Shown here piece after piece: positions 33,104 through 41,241 of a DNA stretch of 60,306 nt. The notes under the pieces were generated by a model. It was given only the letters and a program-made list of their open reading frames with translations, was not told where the DNA came from and made no database searches. How positions within the stretch are numbered: position 1 is the first letter of the stretch; each line of letters opens with the position of its first letter. The translations under genes and the position numbers were made by a program. The stretch comes from an uncultured Bacteroidales bacterium (GTDB lineage: Bacteria > Bacteroidota > Bacteroidia > Bacteroidales > Paludibacteraceae), in assembly GCA_900316005.1 (NCBI GenBank), contig ONBH01000016.1, positions 1 to 60,306 of the forward strand. Direction: 5' to 3'.

Positions 33104-34993
33104 TTACCAATTTCGGCGAAAGAGGCCGCCAATGACAACGGCCACAACGTAGAGCGGATAGATAAGCTCTAATAGCAACGCATCAAGGAGAGGGACCCGA
33201 GGGTCTCTCTTTTTGATGAGTGCATATTCAAAGGGGAACTTGATGAGTAGAATCAGCGGGCAGAAGAGCTGAAGGATATTGGCCGTCAACACCAACGCAC
33301 CATAGCGAAGGATATACCGGTCGGTATAGCGCGGCGCCTTACCAGCCCAGCGCATTCGTTGGCGCATGAGAGCGCGCCACGACTGTAGCGGCTGCACCTC
33401 GGCGGTATAGCGGGGGTCGTCGGTAACGGCTATCTTCAGCCCGCGGCGACGGAATGACTCCAATAGAAACATATCATCGCCCGATGGAATATCCGGCTGC
33501 AAATCGCACCACGACTCCAGCCAGCGCGCACGCCTGACAAGCAGGTTCGCCCCGCTGCACATCACCGCTTTGCCACGAAGGGCAGTACGGTACGTAAGCT
33601 CCTGAATAGCAGCATACTCAGCTCGCTGCAGGCGTTCGATAAGGCTGTTACCGCCCTTCATCATAAGGGGCAGAATGAGCATATCGGCATCCGTAACGGG
33701 CACGGCAGGCGAGGGGATTATATCATCGTCGCGGAAGAGAACATACTCTGTATCCGCACCGGCAACAAGGCGGTGCAAGGCATGTTTCTTACCCATTCCC
33801 TCATCATTAACACCCCGCCGCGCGATAATAAGCGCAGGCTGCGGTTGCCCTTCGGCATATAGCGGCAAGGGAACGCCTATCTGTTGGTACTCATCGGCAG
33901 TGATGTCTCGCCCCGTAAGAAGACGGTAGTGTTCCGGAAAATCGGGATACGACTTGGCGATACAATCAATCGTATCTACCTGCCAACCGGCAACGATGGC
34001 TGCCATGGCGATACGGTGGTCGTTGCAGGTTCTAACGCGGTACAGACCACCCGTGCGCAGCATCTCGCTGACGGCTGTCTGACGGTCACTTTCCTTATAG
34101 CGGAGCGCCTCGATACCCGTAGCTTCGAGCCGTACACCGAGTTGATGACAAGTAACCGCCGCGGCGGGATATAGGTCGGGGCAGAGGTGAAAATCCCAGC
34201 TAAGGCGCTCCGGCAACATCCCCACCCTATGCCGCAGTAGCAGGCCATCCGCCGTCATCTCAGACACTACGCCCAGATGGGCGAACAAGTCACGGGCTAC
34301 CGCATCGCCCTGCAAACTATCTTCAGTAAGTCCGCGTAGCAAGAACTCGCCCTCGTGCAGCGCAGCATATTCCAGCCAGAACGCCGCTGCCGACCAGTCT
34401 GCCTCGCGGCAACGCATGAGGCAGGCTTCGTGCCCCTCTTGTGCGTACGTGCGCACGAGCACGCGCGTCATACGTATATAAGGTGACTCTTCGGTGAGCA
34501 CCACCTGTTGGCCGATAAGCAACAGCGCCGACGCGAACTGGGTGGATAGCGTTGTCGGCATCACGATGGGTTCGGCCCTTTCAGCCAGTTTAGCTCCCTC
34601 GATACAAAACGGTGCAAAGCCTTCCTCGCCCATATAGTTTACCTTTGCTCCCAGCGAGACCAGCACATCTAAGAGCGGTTTTACGGGTCTTTGGCACAAG
34701 CGAGCCGAACCCGTCAATATACACCGGCAGCCCTCAAGGGAAGCCACATAGGCCGATAGGAAACGGAGCGCCGTTCCGCTGTCGCTGAGATGAAGGGTTA
34801 TCGGTTCTCCGTAGAGACGGCATTCCTTGCCGTCTCTAATGAAATCCCTAATGGCAACGAGTGCGCGTCGTAAGACACGCACATCGTTGCAATCATTTAT
34901 GTCCTCCGCTATCAGTCGGTCGCCATGTACAGCCTCCAGAATAAGCAGCCGCGCAACCAGACTCTTCGATAGCGGAAGTGATAGGCTCTGCAA
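33104..34993 (-). CDS. EPSP synthase fused to a glycosyltransferase-2-like membrane domain
   Basis: 629 residues in one frame. Residues 1-360 are EPSP synthase (AroA, shikimate pathway): LPLSKSLVARLLILEA, SDSGTALRFLSA, LTGSARLCQRPVKPLLD, DWSAAAFWL, DLYPAAAV, RYKESDRQ and NDHRIAMA are all present, so activity looks intact. Residues about 383-560 resemble the second half of a GT2 enzyme: GMGKKHALHRL, FRDDDIIPSP, SGANLLVRRARW, SGDDMFLLESF and RQRMRW; the nucleotide-binding first 50 residues of a GT2 are missing. Two or three membrane helices follow (about 565-625). The start is TTG, two bases after the stop of the upstream M49-like gene, and the N-terminus is about 12 residues shorter than in usual AroA. 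Residues 53-61 are encoded by the palindromic repeat at 34811-34837. Confidence 0.88.
   Translation of the reverse strand: MQSLSLPLSKSLVARLLILEAVHGDRLIAEDINDCNDVRVLRRALVAIRDFIRDGKECRLYGEPITLHLSDSGTALRFLSAYVASLEGCRCILTGSARLCQRPVKPLLDVLVSLGAKVNYMGEEGFAPFCIEGAKLAERAEPIVMPTTLSTQFASALLLIGQQVVLTEESPYIRMTRVLVRTYAQEGHEACLMRCREADWSAAAFWLEYAALHEGEFLLRGLTEDSLQGDAVARDLFAHLGVVSEMTADGLLLRHRVGMLPERLSWDFHLCPDLYPAAAVTCHQLGVRLEATGIEALRYKESDRQTAVSEMLRTGGLYRVRTCNDHRIAMAAIVAGWQVDTIDCIAKSYPDFPEHYRLLTGRDITADEYQQIGVPLPLYAEGQPQPALIIARRGVNDEGMGKKHALHRLVAGADTEYVLFRDDDIIPSPAVPVTDADMLILPLMMKGGNSLIERLQRAEYAAIQELTYRTALRGKAVMCSGANLLVRRARWLESWCDLQPDIPSGDDMFLLESFRRRGLKIAVTDDPRYTAEVQPLQSWRALMRQRMRWAGKAPRYTDRYILRYGALVLTANILQLFCPLILLIKFPFEYALIKKRDPRVPLLDALLLELIYPLYVVAVVIGGLFRRNW
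34811..34837. repeat. Palindromic repeat copy 3, inside the aroA reading frame
   Basis: 27 bases identical, in reverse, to the repeats at 12506 and 13283. Read in frame it encodes RDGKECRLY (residues 53-61 of the fusion protein), so the element has inserted without breaking the frame. Confidence 0.9.
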
Positions 34994-34995
34994 GA

Positions 34996-36993
34996 TTAGT
35001 TGTTGATATCCGGCAGGTTCGAGTAATCGCTGCTATAACGCAGATTCTGCTCTACAAAGCTTTCGGTCAGTTCCACCACTACATCGATGAGATTGCCGTT
35101 CTCGTCGTATTTGGGTTTGTAAACGGGGTTAACAAATCCCTGGTGAGGTGTGAAATCGAGCATCTCGTAGCGCTGATAGATATTCTCGTGCCACTGGGCA
35201 TATTTAACCTTGACCGCATAGTCGGCCACCAGGTGGGCAGCTGCGTCATAGTCACCCTCGGAGATAATACGCTGTACCTCGTGCAGCAACTCGCCGATGA
35301 GGGTATGCAGTCCTTCGTAGTCGGTGATACGCAGATACCACTTACCGCTACGGTTGATGACCTCCAGTTCCTTAGCCTGACGGTTTTCATATACCCACGA
35401 AGCGATGAGGTGCAGCACTTGGTCGGTCTGTTCCTCAATCTCCTTACCCGGGCGAATGGTGCCTAACTGGGTTAGCAGTCCTTCCATGAACACCTGGTAG
35501 TAGAGCGCCTTGTAAGCTTCGGCATCGGGCAGAAGTCCCAATTCCACAAGTTTCGGATTGGCCATGAAATAGAGTGAGAAGAGTCGTCCGCGCACCAGTA
35601 GCAGCAGTTGCTCGTACTCGTGCAGGGCATCTTCATCCACGCCGGGAAGACGCTGGCCGCCTGTATTACCCAAGCACTCGCGCAAGTCCCAGTCTACATT
35701 CGAGCAGACCGAAGCGTAACGGCTGTAGTGGTCATAAATCACCTGGTCAAACATGAACTCGTGGTTGAAACCATTACCGCGGCGGGCTTCGCCCTTGGCG
35801 TTGAGGATGTTATCCAGGGTCACCGCCTTCGTGCCGTAGTTGGCGCGAATCCAATCGGCGTTAGGCAGCGTGATGGCATTGTAAGAAGCAGGATACAGTT
35901 GTCCGCCGAGCATTGCGGCCGTTACCACGGTAGCACTGGCAGCGCGCACATGGGGGTTGCGGAAACGGGGATCAACAGGCAGGTTGTCCTCAAACCACTG
36001 CGCATTGGCAGCGATAACCTCCATACGCTTGGAGGCCTCCATGTCGCGGAAATGCACCAACCCCTCCCAGGCACCGGTCAGACCCAGCGGGTCATCGGTA
36101 GCCTCGATGAAACCATTGATATGGTCCACACGGCTGTTGAGGTCATTAACCCAGGCGATGTTATAGTCGTTGAAGGTAGCCAGGTTACCCGAGCGATAGA
36201 AATCGATGAGCAACTCCAAGGCTTTCTCCTGTTGCTCATTCTCTGCCACAGTCTGGGCTTTCTCCAACCAATAAACAATCTTCTCAATAGCAGGGCTATA
36301 GAGCGAACCGATACAATAAGTACGTTCGTACAGTTTGCCATTCTCGTCTTTGCAGAGCTTGGTATTCAGGCCAACGGGCAGCGGTGTAGCCGATGTGTCA
36401 CGGTGAGCCAGGTACCAGTCGTGAGCCTCCTTATAGGTCACATCGGGCGAGTAGTAGTTACCATACGAATGCAATACGATGTCGCGACCATCACGCGCTT
36501 TGCGCTTGGGTGCCACCATGGGGTCGAACATAATGGGCAGGATGTCTTCATCGTATTGGATAGACGTCTCGGCTAATGCTCGCACAAACCACTCGCGGGG
36601 GAACTCCGGGCGGAACTTGTCACCCGAACGGTGGTGATAGATACCATTCGAGAACCAAACGCGCTTGAGGTAGCGTTCGAACTTCTGGAAGTCATTCTGG
36701 CTACGGTCACCTTTGTAGTTGACGTACAGTTCTTCCAGGGTGCGGCGGATGCGGAGGTTGTAAGCACCATTCTGGTCGTAGAAGATGTCGCGACCCTGAA
36801 GAGCCGCTTCACTCAGATACCAGACGAGTTGCTTCTGCTTGAGGGTGAGCTGATCGAAGCCCGGCACTTGATAGCGCAGCACTTCAACATCGTAGAACCT
36901 GTCTACATTGTACTGGAAGGTCTGTTCAGCTTCCTTTTGGCAGGATGTCAGCGCCAGTAACGCAACGGAGATAATGAGTAAAGTTTTCTTCAT
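34996..36993 (-). CDS. Peptidase M49 (DPP III)-like lipoprotein lacking zinc ligands
   Basis: 665 residues with lipoprotein signal MKKTLLIISVALLALTSC (Cys18). Full-length resemblance to Bacteroidetes dipeptidyl-peptidase III (FRPEFPREWFVRAL, LPNADWIRANYGTKAVTLDNI, DPKLVELGL-like ANPKLVELGLLPDAEAYK). The zinc site is destroyed: the family HECLGH is RECLGN here (R438, N443), and the EEARA block that gives the third ligand reads LLVRG (Leu466 in place of Glu). Codons read directly as CGC and AAT confirm the two changes. The rest is well conserved, so it is a pseudo-peptidase rather than a decaying gene. The downstream aroA fusion starts two bases after its stop. Confidence 0.92.
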   Translation of the reverse strand: MKKTLLIISVALLALTSCQKEAEQTFQYNVDRFYDVEVLRYQVPGFDQLTLKQKQLVWYLSEAALQGRDIFYDQNGAYNLRIRRTLEELYVNYKGDRSQNDFQKFERYLKRVWFSNGIYHHRSGDKFRPEFPREWFVRALAETSIQYDEDILPIMFDPMVAPKRKARDGRDIVLHSYGNYYSPDVTYKEAHDWYLAHRDTSATPLPVGLNTKLCKDENGKLYERTYCIGSLYSPAIEKIVYWLEKAQTVAENEQQEKALELLIDFYRSGNLATFNDYNIAWVNDLNSRVDHINGFIEATDDPLGLTGAWEGLVHFRDMEASKRMEVIAANAQWFEDNLPVDPRFRNPHVRAASATVVTAAMLGGQLYPASYNAITLPNADWIRANYGTKAVTLDNILNAKGEARRGNGFNHEFMFDQVIYDHYSRYASVCSNVDWDLRECLGNTGGQRLPGVDEDALHEYEQLLLLVRGRLFSLYFMANPKLVELGLLPDAEAYKALYYQVFMEGLLTQLGTIRPGKEIEEQTDQVLHLIASWVYENRQAKELEVINRSGKWYLRITDYEGLHTLIGELLHEVQRIISEGDYDAAAHLVADYAVKVKYAQWHENIYQRYEMLDFTPHQGFVNPVYKPKYDENGNLIDVVVELTESFVEQNLRYSSDYSNLPDINN

Positions 36994-37057
36994 ATTGCTA
37001 ATGTGTTTTAGTTAATTAACGGGGTTAAGAGAGACACGGGAGTTTTTTTCCGGTTTT

Positions 37058-37933
37058 TCAGAAACGCTCGAGCACGGTCTGAATCAGTTGGCGGATGTAG
37101 GGTTTGTAATCGGTATTGGCAGCTTCTGCCTTGCGCTGAGCTATGACGCAACATACGGTCATGGCTTTGTGTCCCATATGCAGACTCAGGCCGGCTATGC
37201 AGCTGCCTTCCATCTCGTAGTTGGTGATACGCTGGCCTTCGTAGCGGAAGGCGCTGATACGCTCGTTGATATCGGGCACTGCCAAGTCCACCCGCAGCAC
37301 TCGGCCTTGCGGCCCGTAGAAACCGTTGGCTGCAATGGTGCAACCCTGCATCATGTCATCGCCGGCTATGCGGCTGACCAGTTCGGGGTCGGCACTCACT
37401 ACATACGGTCGGGCTGCCTCAGCGGGATAATGGATATAGTCCACCAGCGCTTTCTCAAAGCCCAGGTCGCAAATCTTATTGCGGTCTTTGTAGAACGCCA
37501 ACACGCCATCGAAACCGATAGACTTACGGCTTACCAAGAATGTTCCGATAGGTATATCCTCCTGCATACCGCCGCAGGTACCGATACGTATGATCTCCAG
37601 CTGACGAGGCTCCGGACGCTCGGTGCGGGTCTGGAAGTCGATATTGGCCAAGGCATCTATCTCATTCATGACGATATCGCAGTTATCGGTCCCGATACCC
37701 GTCGAGATACAGGTGATGCGCTTACCCTTGTAGCGACCGGTGATGGTATGGAATTCGCGCGACTGGATGTTGCACTCAATAGAGCCTTCGTCAAAGTACG
37801 AGGCTACGATGTTGACACGATCCTGATCCCCGACCAGGATAATCTTGTCGGCCAGAAATTCCGGACGCACATGCAGGTGAAACACGCTGCCATCCTGATT
37901 GATGATTAGTTGGCTTGCAGGGAATGTTTTCAT
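37058..37933 (-). CDS. udp: Uridine phosphorylase
   Basis: 291 residues; nucleoside phosphorylase (PNP/UDP family) releasing uracil and ribose-1-phosphate. Blocks: ILVGDQDRVNIVASYFDE, ISTGIGTDNCDIVMNEIDAL, IIRIGTCGGMQEDIPIGTFL, and ITNYEMEGSCIAGLS with the Glu-Met-Glu ribose-binding motif. The length is that of the Bacteroidetes uridine phosphorylase. Its start overlaps the DUF3467 gene by four bases (37930-37933), so the two are coupled. Substrate assignment to uridine follows family resemblance; other nucleosides are possible. Confidence 0.9.
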   Translation of the reverse strand: MKTFPASQLIINQDGSVFHLHVRPEFLADKIILVGDQDRVNIVASYFDEGSIECNIQSREFHTITGRYKGKRITCISTGIGTDNCDIVMNEIDALANIDFQTRTERPEPRQLEIIRIGTCGGMQEDIPIGTFLVSRKSIGFDGVLAFYKDRNKICDLGFEKALVDYIHYPAEAARPYVVSADPELVSRIAGDDMMQGCTIAANGFYGPQGRVLRVDLAVPDINERISAFRYEGQRITNYEMEGSCIAGLSLHMGHKAMTVCCVIAQRKAEAANTDYKPYIRQLIQTVLERF

Positions 37934-38235
37934 GCTTCTCCTCCTCCAAAGGATACAGGATAGGTGGAACCCGGTGCAGGAGCTCCGTTGATTTTAACTG
38001 TGCCAAACTGCTGCTCGTACTTAGCAAAGTTATCCTGCAGGGCAAAGAGCAGTTTCTTGGCGTTCTCCGGCGTCAGTACAACGCGCGACTTGACGTTGGC
38101 GTCTTTCGAACCGGGCATCAGACTTGCAAAGTCGATAATGAACTCCGAGGGTGAGTGTGCAATAATAGCAAGGTTGGCATATACGCCATCGGTCACCTCG
38201 GGAGTCAGGCGGATATTAATTTTCTTTTCTTCCAT
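37930..38235 (-). CDS. DUF3467 protein
   Basis: 101 residues, no signal peptide. EKKINIRLTPEVTDGVYANLAIIAHSPSEFIIDFASLMPG and SRVVLTPENAKKLLFALQDNFAKYEQQFG match DUF3467, a small cytoplasmic beta-rich family widespread in Bacteroidetes with no known function. It overlaps udp by four bases and follows the GT2 gene after a TTGATAATTGA-type repeat. Confidence 0.92.
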   Translation of the reverse strand: MEEKKINIRLTPEVTDGVYANLAIIAHSPSEFIIDFASLMPGSKDANVKSRVVLTPENAKKLLFALQDNFAKYEQQFGTVKINGAPAPGSTYPVSFGGGEA

Positions 38236-38239
38236 AAAA

Positions 38240-38292
38240 CTATCAATTAAATATCAATTATCAATTATAAATTATCAATTATCAATTATCAA
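38240..38292. repeat. TTGATAATTGA-type short repeat array
   Basis: Six or seven inverted-orientation units (TATCAATTATCAATTA) filling the whole gap between the GT2 and DUF3467 genes and abutting the GT2 stop codon. Confidence 0.85.
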
Positions 38293-39477
38293 TTACCATC
38301 GTGTGCGCTGCTTCTTCGACACGGTAGAGAGGAAGAACAGGCTGATCAATGGCAGAATCATATCCATCCAGAGTATCTCAAGGGTAAAAGGCTGTTCGCC
38401 AAACGCCTTGGCCGAACGATTGATAACGACCAGCTGCACGATGAGGCGCAACACCAATGCGGTTAGTGCCACCGCAGCTACGAAAGCCGACCCCAAGACA
38501 AAGGCAAGGATGAGTGCCACATAGAACAAACCGCGTGTAACGGGTTCAAAGGCAAGCGACAGACGCGTACCCGGACGGTACGAAGGTGCCACCGACAGAT
38601 GACGACGCTTCTGGTGCAGCCAGTTCTTCAGCGTCGTCTCGGGCACCGACCATATGAGGCTGTCACGCGACAGCACAACGGCGGTATTGCGCCCCGTAGC
38701 CATACGGTTAACCAGCAGATCGTCATCGCCTGCGCTGTGACTGAGTTGTCCGGCAAAGCCGTGGGCCTGCAGGAAAGCGGACTTGCGGTATGCCAGGTTA
38801 CGCCCCACACCCATATACGGGTGGTGCATCAGGGCTCGACCTAAATAATGCAGACCGTTGAAGAGCGTATCGTAGCGGATAATATCATTGATCCACCAAT
38901 GCTCGGTAAAATAGGGGCTATAACCTAAGACTACCTCAATATCCTTGTTACGGAAAGGTGCCACCATATGCTGAATCCAATGCACCGACTCGGGACGGCA
39001 ATCAGCATCGGTCAGCAGCAGTATGTCGTAGCGGGCGGCCTTGACAGCAAGGGTCAGCGCCAGCTTCTTGGAACTGATGATACGTGCCTCTACCGGTACG
39101 AACGTCAGACGCAGATTGGGATAACGGCAGAGGTATTCGTCCAACACCTCCTGCGTAGCATCCTGGCTACCATCGTTGACCACGATGACCTCATAGAGGG
39201 GATAGTCCTGCTCCAAGAGCGCCTGCAGATACGGACGCAGATTGACTGCCTCGTTGCGGGCACAGATGATGACGCTGACACCCTCCTGATTGGTATCACT
39301 TTGTGATGCTGACTCCTCGCGCGTGGTGAGCTTGCGCCAAGACGGATTCTTATGAAACGCACGCAGCGGAGCCGACATGAGTATCAGCCAGTAGCATAAC
39401 TGGCAGATGAGCAACCCGACAACACCACCCATCAGCAGGTAATCAAGCATCGATATACTTTCCCAGATAGTCATCAT
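38293..39477 (-). CDS. Membrane glycosyltransferase, family 2
   Basis: 394 residues. One N-terminal membrane helix (about 10-36), a cytoplasmic GT2 domain, and two or three C-terminal helices. Motifs: VSVIICARNEA, VIVVNDGSQDAT, LLLTDADCRP (the DxD), SHSAGDDDLLVNRM and KRRHLSV in the place of QxxRW. Such proteins polymerise or add sugars at the inner membrane face. The start overlaps the PCMD stop by one base (TAATG). Unlike the truncated GT2 part of the aroA fusion downstream in the same operon, this one is complete. The sugar is unknown. Confidence 0.92.
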   Translation of the reverse strand: MMTIWESISMLDYLLMGGVVGLLICQLCYWLILMSAPLRAFHKNPSWRKLTTREESASQSDTNQEGVSVIICARNEAVNLRPYLQALLEQDYPLYEVIVVNDGSQDATQEVLDEYLCRYPNLRLTFVPVEARIISSKKLALTLAVKAARYDILLLTDADCRPESVHWIQHMVAPFRNKDIEVVLGYSPYFTEHWWINDIIRYDTLFNGLHYLGRALMHHPYMGVGRNLAYRKSAFLQAHGFAGQLSHSAGDDDLLVNRMATGRNTAVVLSRDSLIWSVPETTLKNWLHQKRRHLSVAPSYRPGTRLSLAFEPVTRGLFYVALILAFVLGSAFVAAVALTALVLRLIVQLVVINRSAKAFGEQPFTLEILWMDMILPLISLFFLSTVSKKQRTRW

Positions 39478-40448
39478 TAGCGGTTGTTTTCGTCATATAC
39501 AAAACGCACATTATCTACCCACAGGGTATTACCATTATGGCCTACGAAAGCCTCATAGGAACCGGAGGTAATCATGATAATCATGTGCGTAGGGTTCTCC
39601 AGACCGAATCCTTCTTCTACCACGCGCACCATATCGCCCTGGGAATTCATAGCCTGAAAACCGATGGCGTTGAGTCGCTCGTAGTTCCGGAAGTCGGCTT
39701 GCTGCGTAATATCGCCCCAACGGAAGGGGATAACATGGTCATTATCCCATTCGGGAATGGAGTGATAGAATCGCTCATAGGCTGTAGCCACACGGCGAGC
39801 ATGTAGTTTGCCGTCGGCATCTTCCCAGCGGTGTTGCAAGAGCACATACACCTCTGCGCAGTCGCGACCCTTACGAATCTTGGGATTGGCGACCGCCTTG
39901 GCGTACGTTATCTCATCTGACTCCTCAATATATGCCTTTATATCCAGCATCATCGCCTTCGGGTGTCGCGTGAAGGGAACACCCATATCTATTGCGTTGT
40001 AGGGCTCACTGGTAGCTCGCATGGAGATGGGTTCCAGTGTACGCCCCGTAAAGAGCGTGCCGGCAACAAGCACCTTCAGATCGATAATTCGGGCCACCAC
40101 GACGCTATCTAACTTACAATCCAGGCGGGCACACCATCCGTCGCCACGGCGTTCCGGTCGGGTCGTTCCGCTGGCTTTATCAATTCCCGCCACGCGTGCA
40201 TAGGCGTTGCTCACCGACCAGGGATTGCCACCCAGGCCATACGTAAAGGGTATATTGCCACGGATCGTATCGCAGGGGGCAACGGCATACAGCGTTTTCG
40301 TACGCCCGCCTAAGAGCCGAGACTCCTTGATATAACGCACCGCCCACTGCTCGAAATCGCCAAATGGCAACAACTCAACGGTATCCTCAGCCATTACAGC
40401 GGAAGCACAGCCTAAGGCCAATACGATGAATAGTACTATTTTCTTCAT
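39477..40448 (-). CDS. PCMD-domain exported protein
   Basis: 323 residues. Signal peptide MKKIVLFIVLALGCASAVMA. The mature protein matches the Bacteroidetes PCMD (putative carbohydrate metabolism) domain: FGDFEQWAVRYIKES at the start and a C-terminal SGSYEAFVGHNGNTLWVDNVRFVYDE with the 'GS.YEGA.G..LYVDDV' pattern. It is a beta-sandwich family often lipidated or secreted beside glycan-use genes. The ATG at 40448 begins the signal peptide. It lies nine bases after the SGNH-like gene and is coupled to the GT2 gene. Confidence 0.85.
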   Translation of the reverse strand: MKKIVLFIVLALGCASAVMAEDTVELLPFGDFEQWAVRYIKESRLLGGRTKTLYAVAPCDTIRGNIPFTYGLGGNPWSVSNAYARVAGIDKASGTTRPERRGDGWCARLDCKLDSVVVARIIDLKVLVAGTLFTGRTLEPISMRATSEPYNAIDMGVPFTRHPKAMMLDIKAYIEESDEITYAKAVANPKIRKGRDCAEVYVLLQHRWEDADGKLHARRVATAYERFYHSIPEWDNDHVIPFRWGDITQQADFRNYERLNAIGFQAMNSQGDMVRVVEEGFGLENPTHMIIMITSGSYEAFVGHNGNTLWVDNVRFVYDENNR

Positions 40449-40457
40449 TACCAACGA

Positions 40458-41150
40458 TTAGAGACGAACCATCTTATTGAGGGGTTTCACCTTATGGTCT
40501 TGGATGCAGCGGGCGGCTATACGGGCCACCTCACGAGCACCGTCAGCATTAAGATAGCCATCGGTGAAGTAGTTCTGTGCCTCGGTCTCACCCAAACGGG
40601 TCAACCAACTCGAGGTCTCAAGCTCCAGGTCTATGAGCGCCACTTTCATCCGCTTCGCCACACGGCGGACAGCCTCCGGATAGGCACCATAACGCGGGCA
40701 AAAGATACCATCGTGGAAATAGAACTGCGCTACGGGAGTGCAGAGTATCACGGTCAGTTTCTTCTTCTCAGCCTCCTGAATCATCTGCATCAGGTTCTCC
40801 TCAAACAGGGCTATCGAAGCATACGAGGCTGTATCAGCCTGGTGCAAGTCTTCGGCACCGAACTGAATGAAGAGCACATCTTTCTTGCCAACGCGCGACA
40901 ATAACTCATTCCAACGGCCATCTTGACGGTAGGAACGGGTGCTGCGGCCGGCCTTAGCCATGTTCTGAACGGTGACATTCTGGTCGAGATAGAGCGGCAG
41001 CATCTGCCCCCAACCGCGAGCCATGGTCAGGGTGCTGTCACGCTCAGCCAGCCAGCCGTCACCGGCCAACCAAACAGTAGGATACGAAGCTGCAGACAAC
41101 AGCGTAGCAAAAACGAAAACGGACAAAGCCGACAGTAAATATTTTTTCAT
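40458..41150 (-). CDS. SGNH/GDSL-fold exported protein lacking the catalytic residues
   Basis: 230 residues. Signal peptide MKKYLLSALSVFVFATLLSA. The order of blocks is that of rhamnogalacturonan acetylesterase: VWLAGDGWLAE, GWGQMLPLYL, QNMAKAGRSTRSYRQDGRW, DVLFIQFGAED, VALIDLELET and DGYLNADGA. But the nucleophile Ser of GDS is Gly32 (codon GGC), the block III Asn (family GHND) is Glu100 (GAED), and the His of the C-terminal DxxH is absent. It is therefore a dead esterase fold. A longer N-terminus is possible in frame, but only the ATG at 41150 places the signal peptide correctly. First gene of a seven-gene minus-strand run. Confidence 0.88.
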   Translation of the reverse strand: MKKYLLSALSVFVFATLLSAASYPTVWLAGDGWLAERDSTLTMARGWGQMLPLYLDQNVTVQNMAKAGRSTRSYRQDGRWNELLSRVGKKDVLFIQFGAEDLHQADTASYASIALFEENLMQMIQEAEKKKLTVILCTPVAQFYFHDGIFCPRYGAYPEAVRRVAKRMKVALIDLELETSSWLTRLGETEAQNYFTDGYLNADGAREVARIAARCIQDHKVKPLNKMVRL

Positions 41151-41189
41151 ATTCTTAAGTATTTTTAGCATTTTATGTAAATTTGGGCG

Positions 41190-41221
41190 CAAAGTTACAA
41201 TTTTTTTTGCAAATATGCAAA
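41190..41221 (-). promoter_or_regulatory. Promoter of the SGNH-to-aroA-fusion operon
   Basis: On the minus strand: TTTG (41221-41218), 20 bases, TAACTTTG (41197-41190). It interleaves with the divergent aroC promoter, so the two must compete for polymerase. Confidence 0.75.
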
Positions 41222-41237
41222 TATTTTTGTAATTTTG
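41206..41237 (+). promoter_or_regulatory. aroC promoter
   Basis: TTTG at 41206-41209, 20 bases, TAATTTTG at 41230-41237, then GCAGC. The start codon follows after only four bases. Confidence 0.8.
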
Positions 41238-41241
41238 CAGC

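Noticed and set aside
33850..33940. Two separate genes instead of the AroA-GT2 fusion
   Set aside because: The frame is continuous with no stop and no internal start with its own signals, so the simplest reading is one protein; an assembly error cannot be fully excluded.
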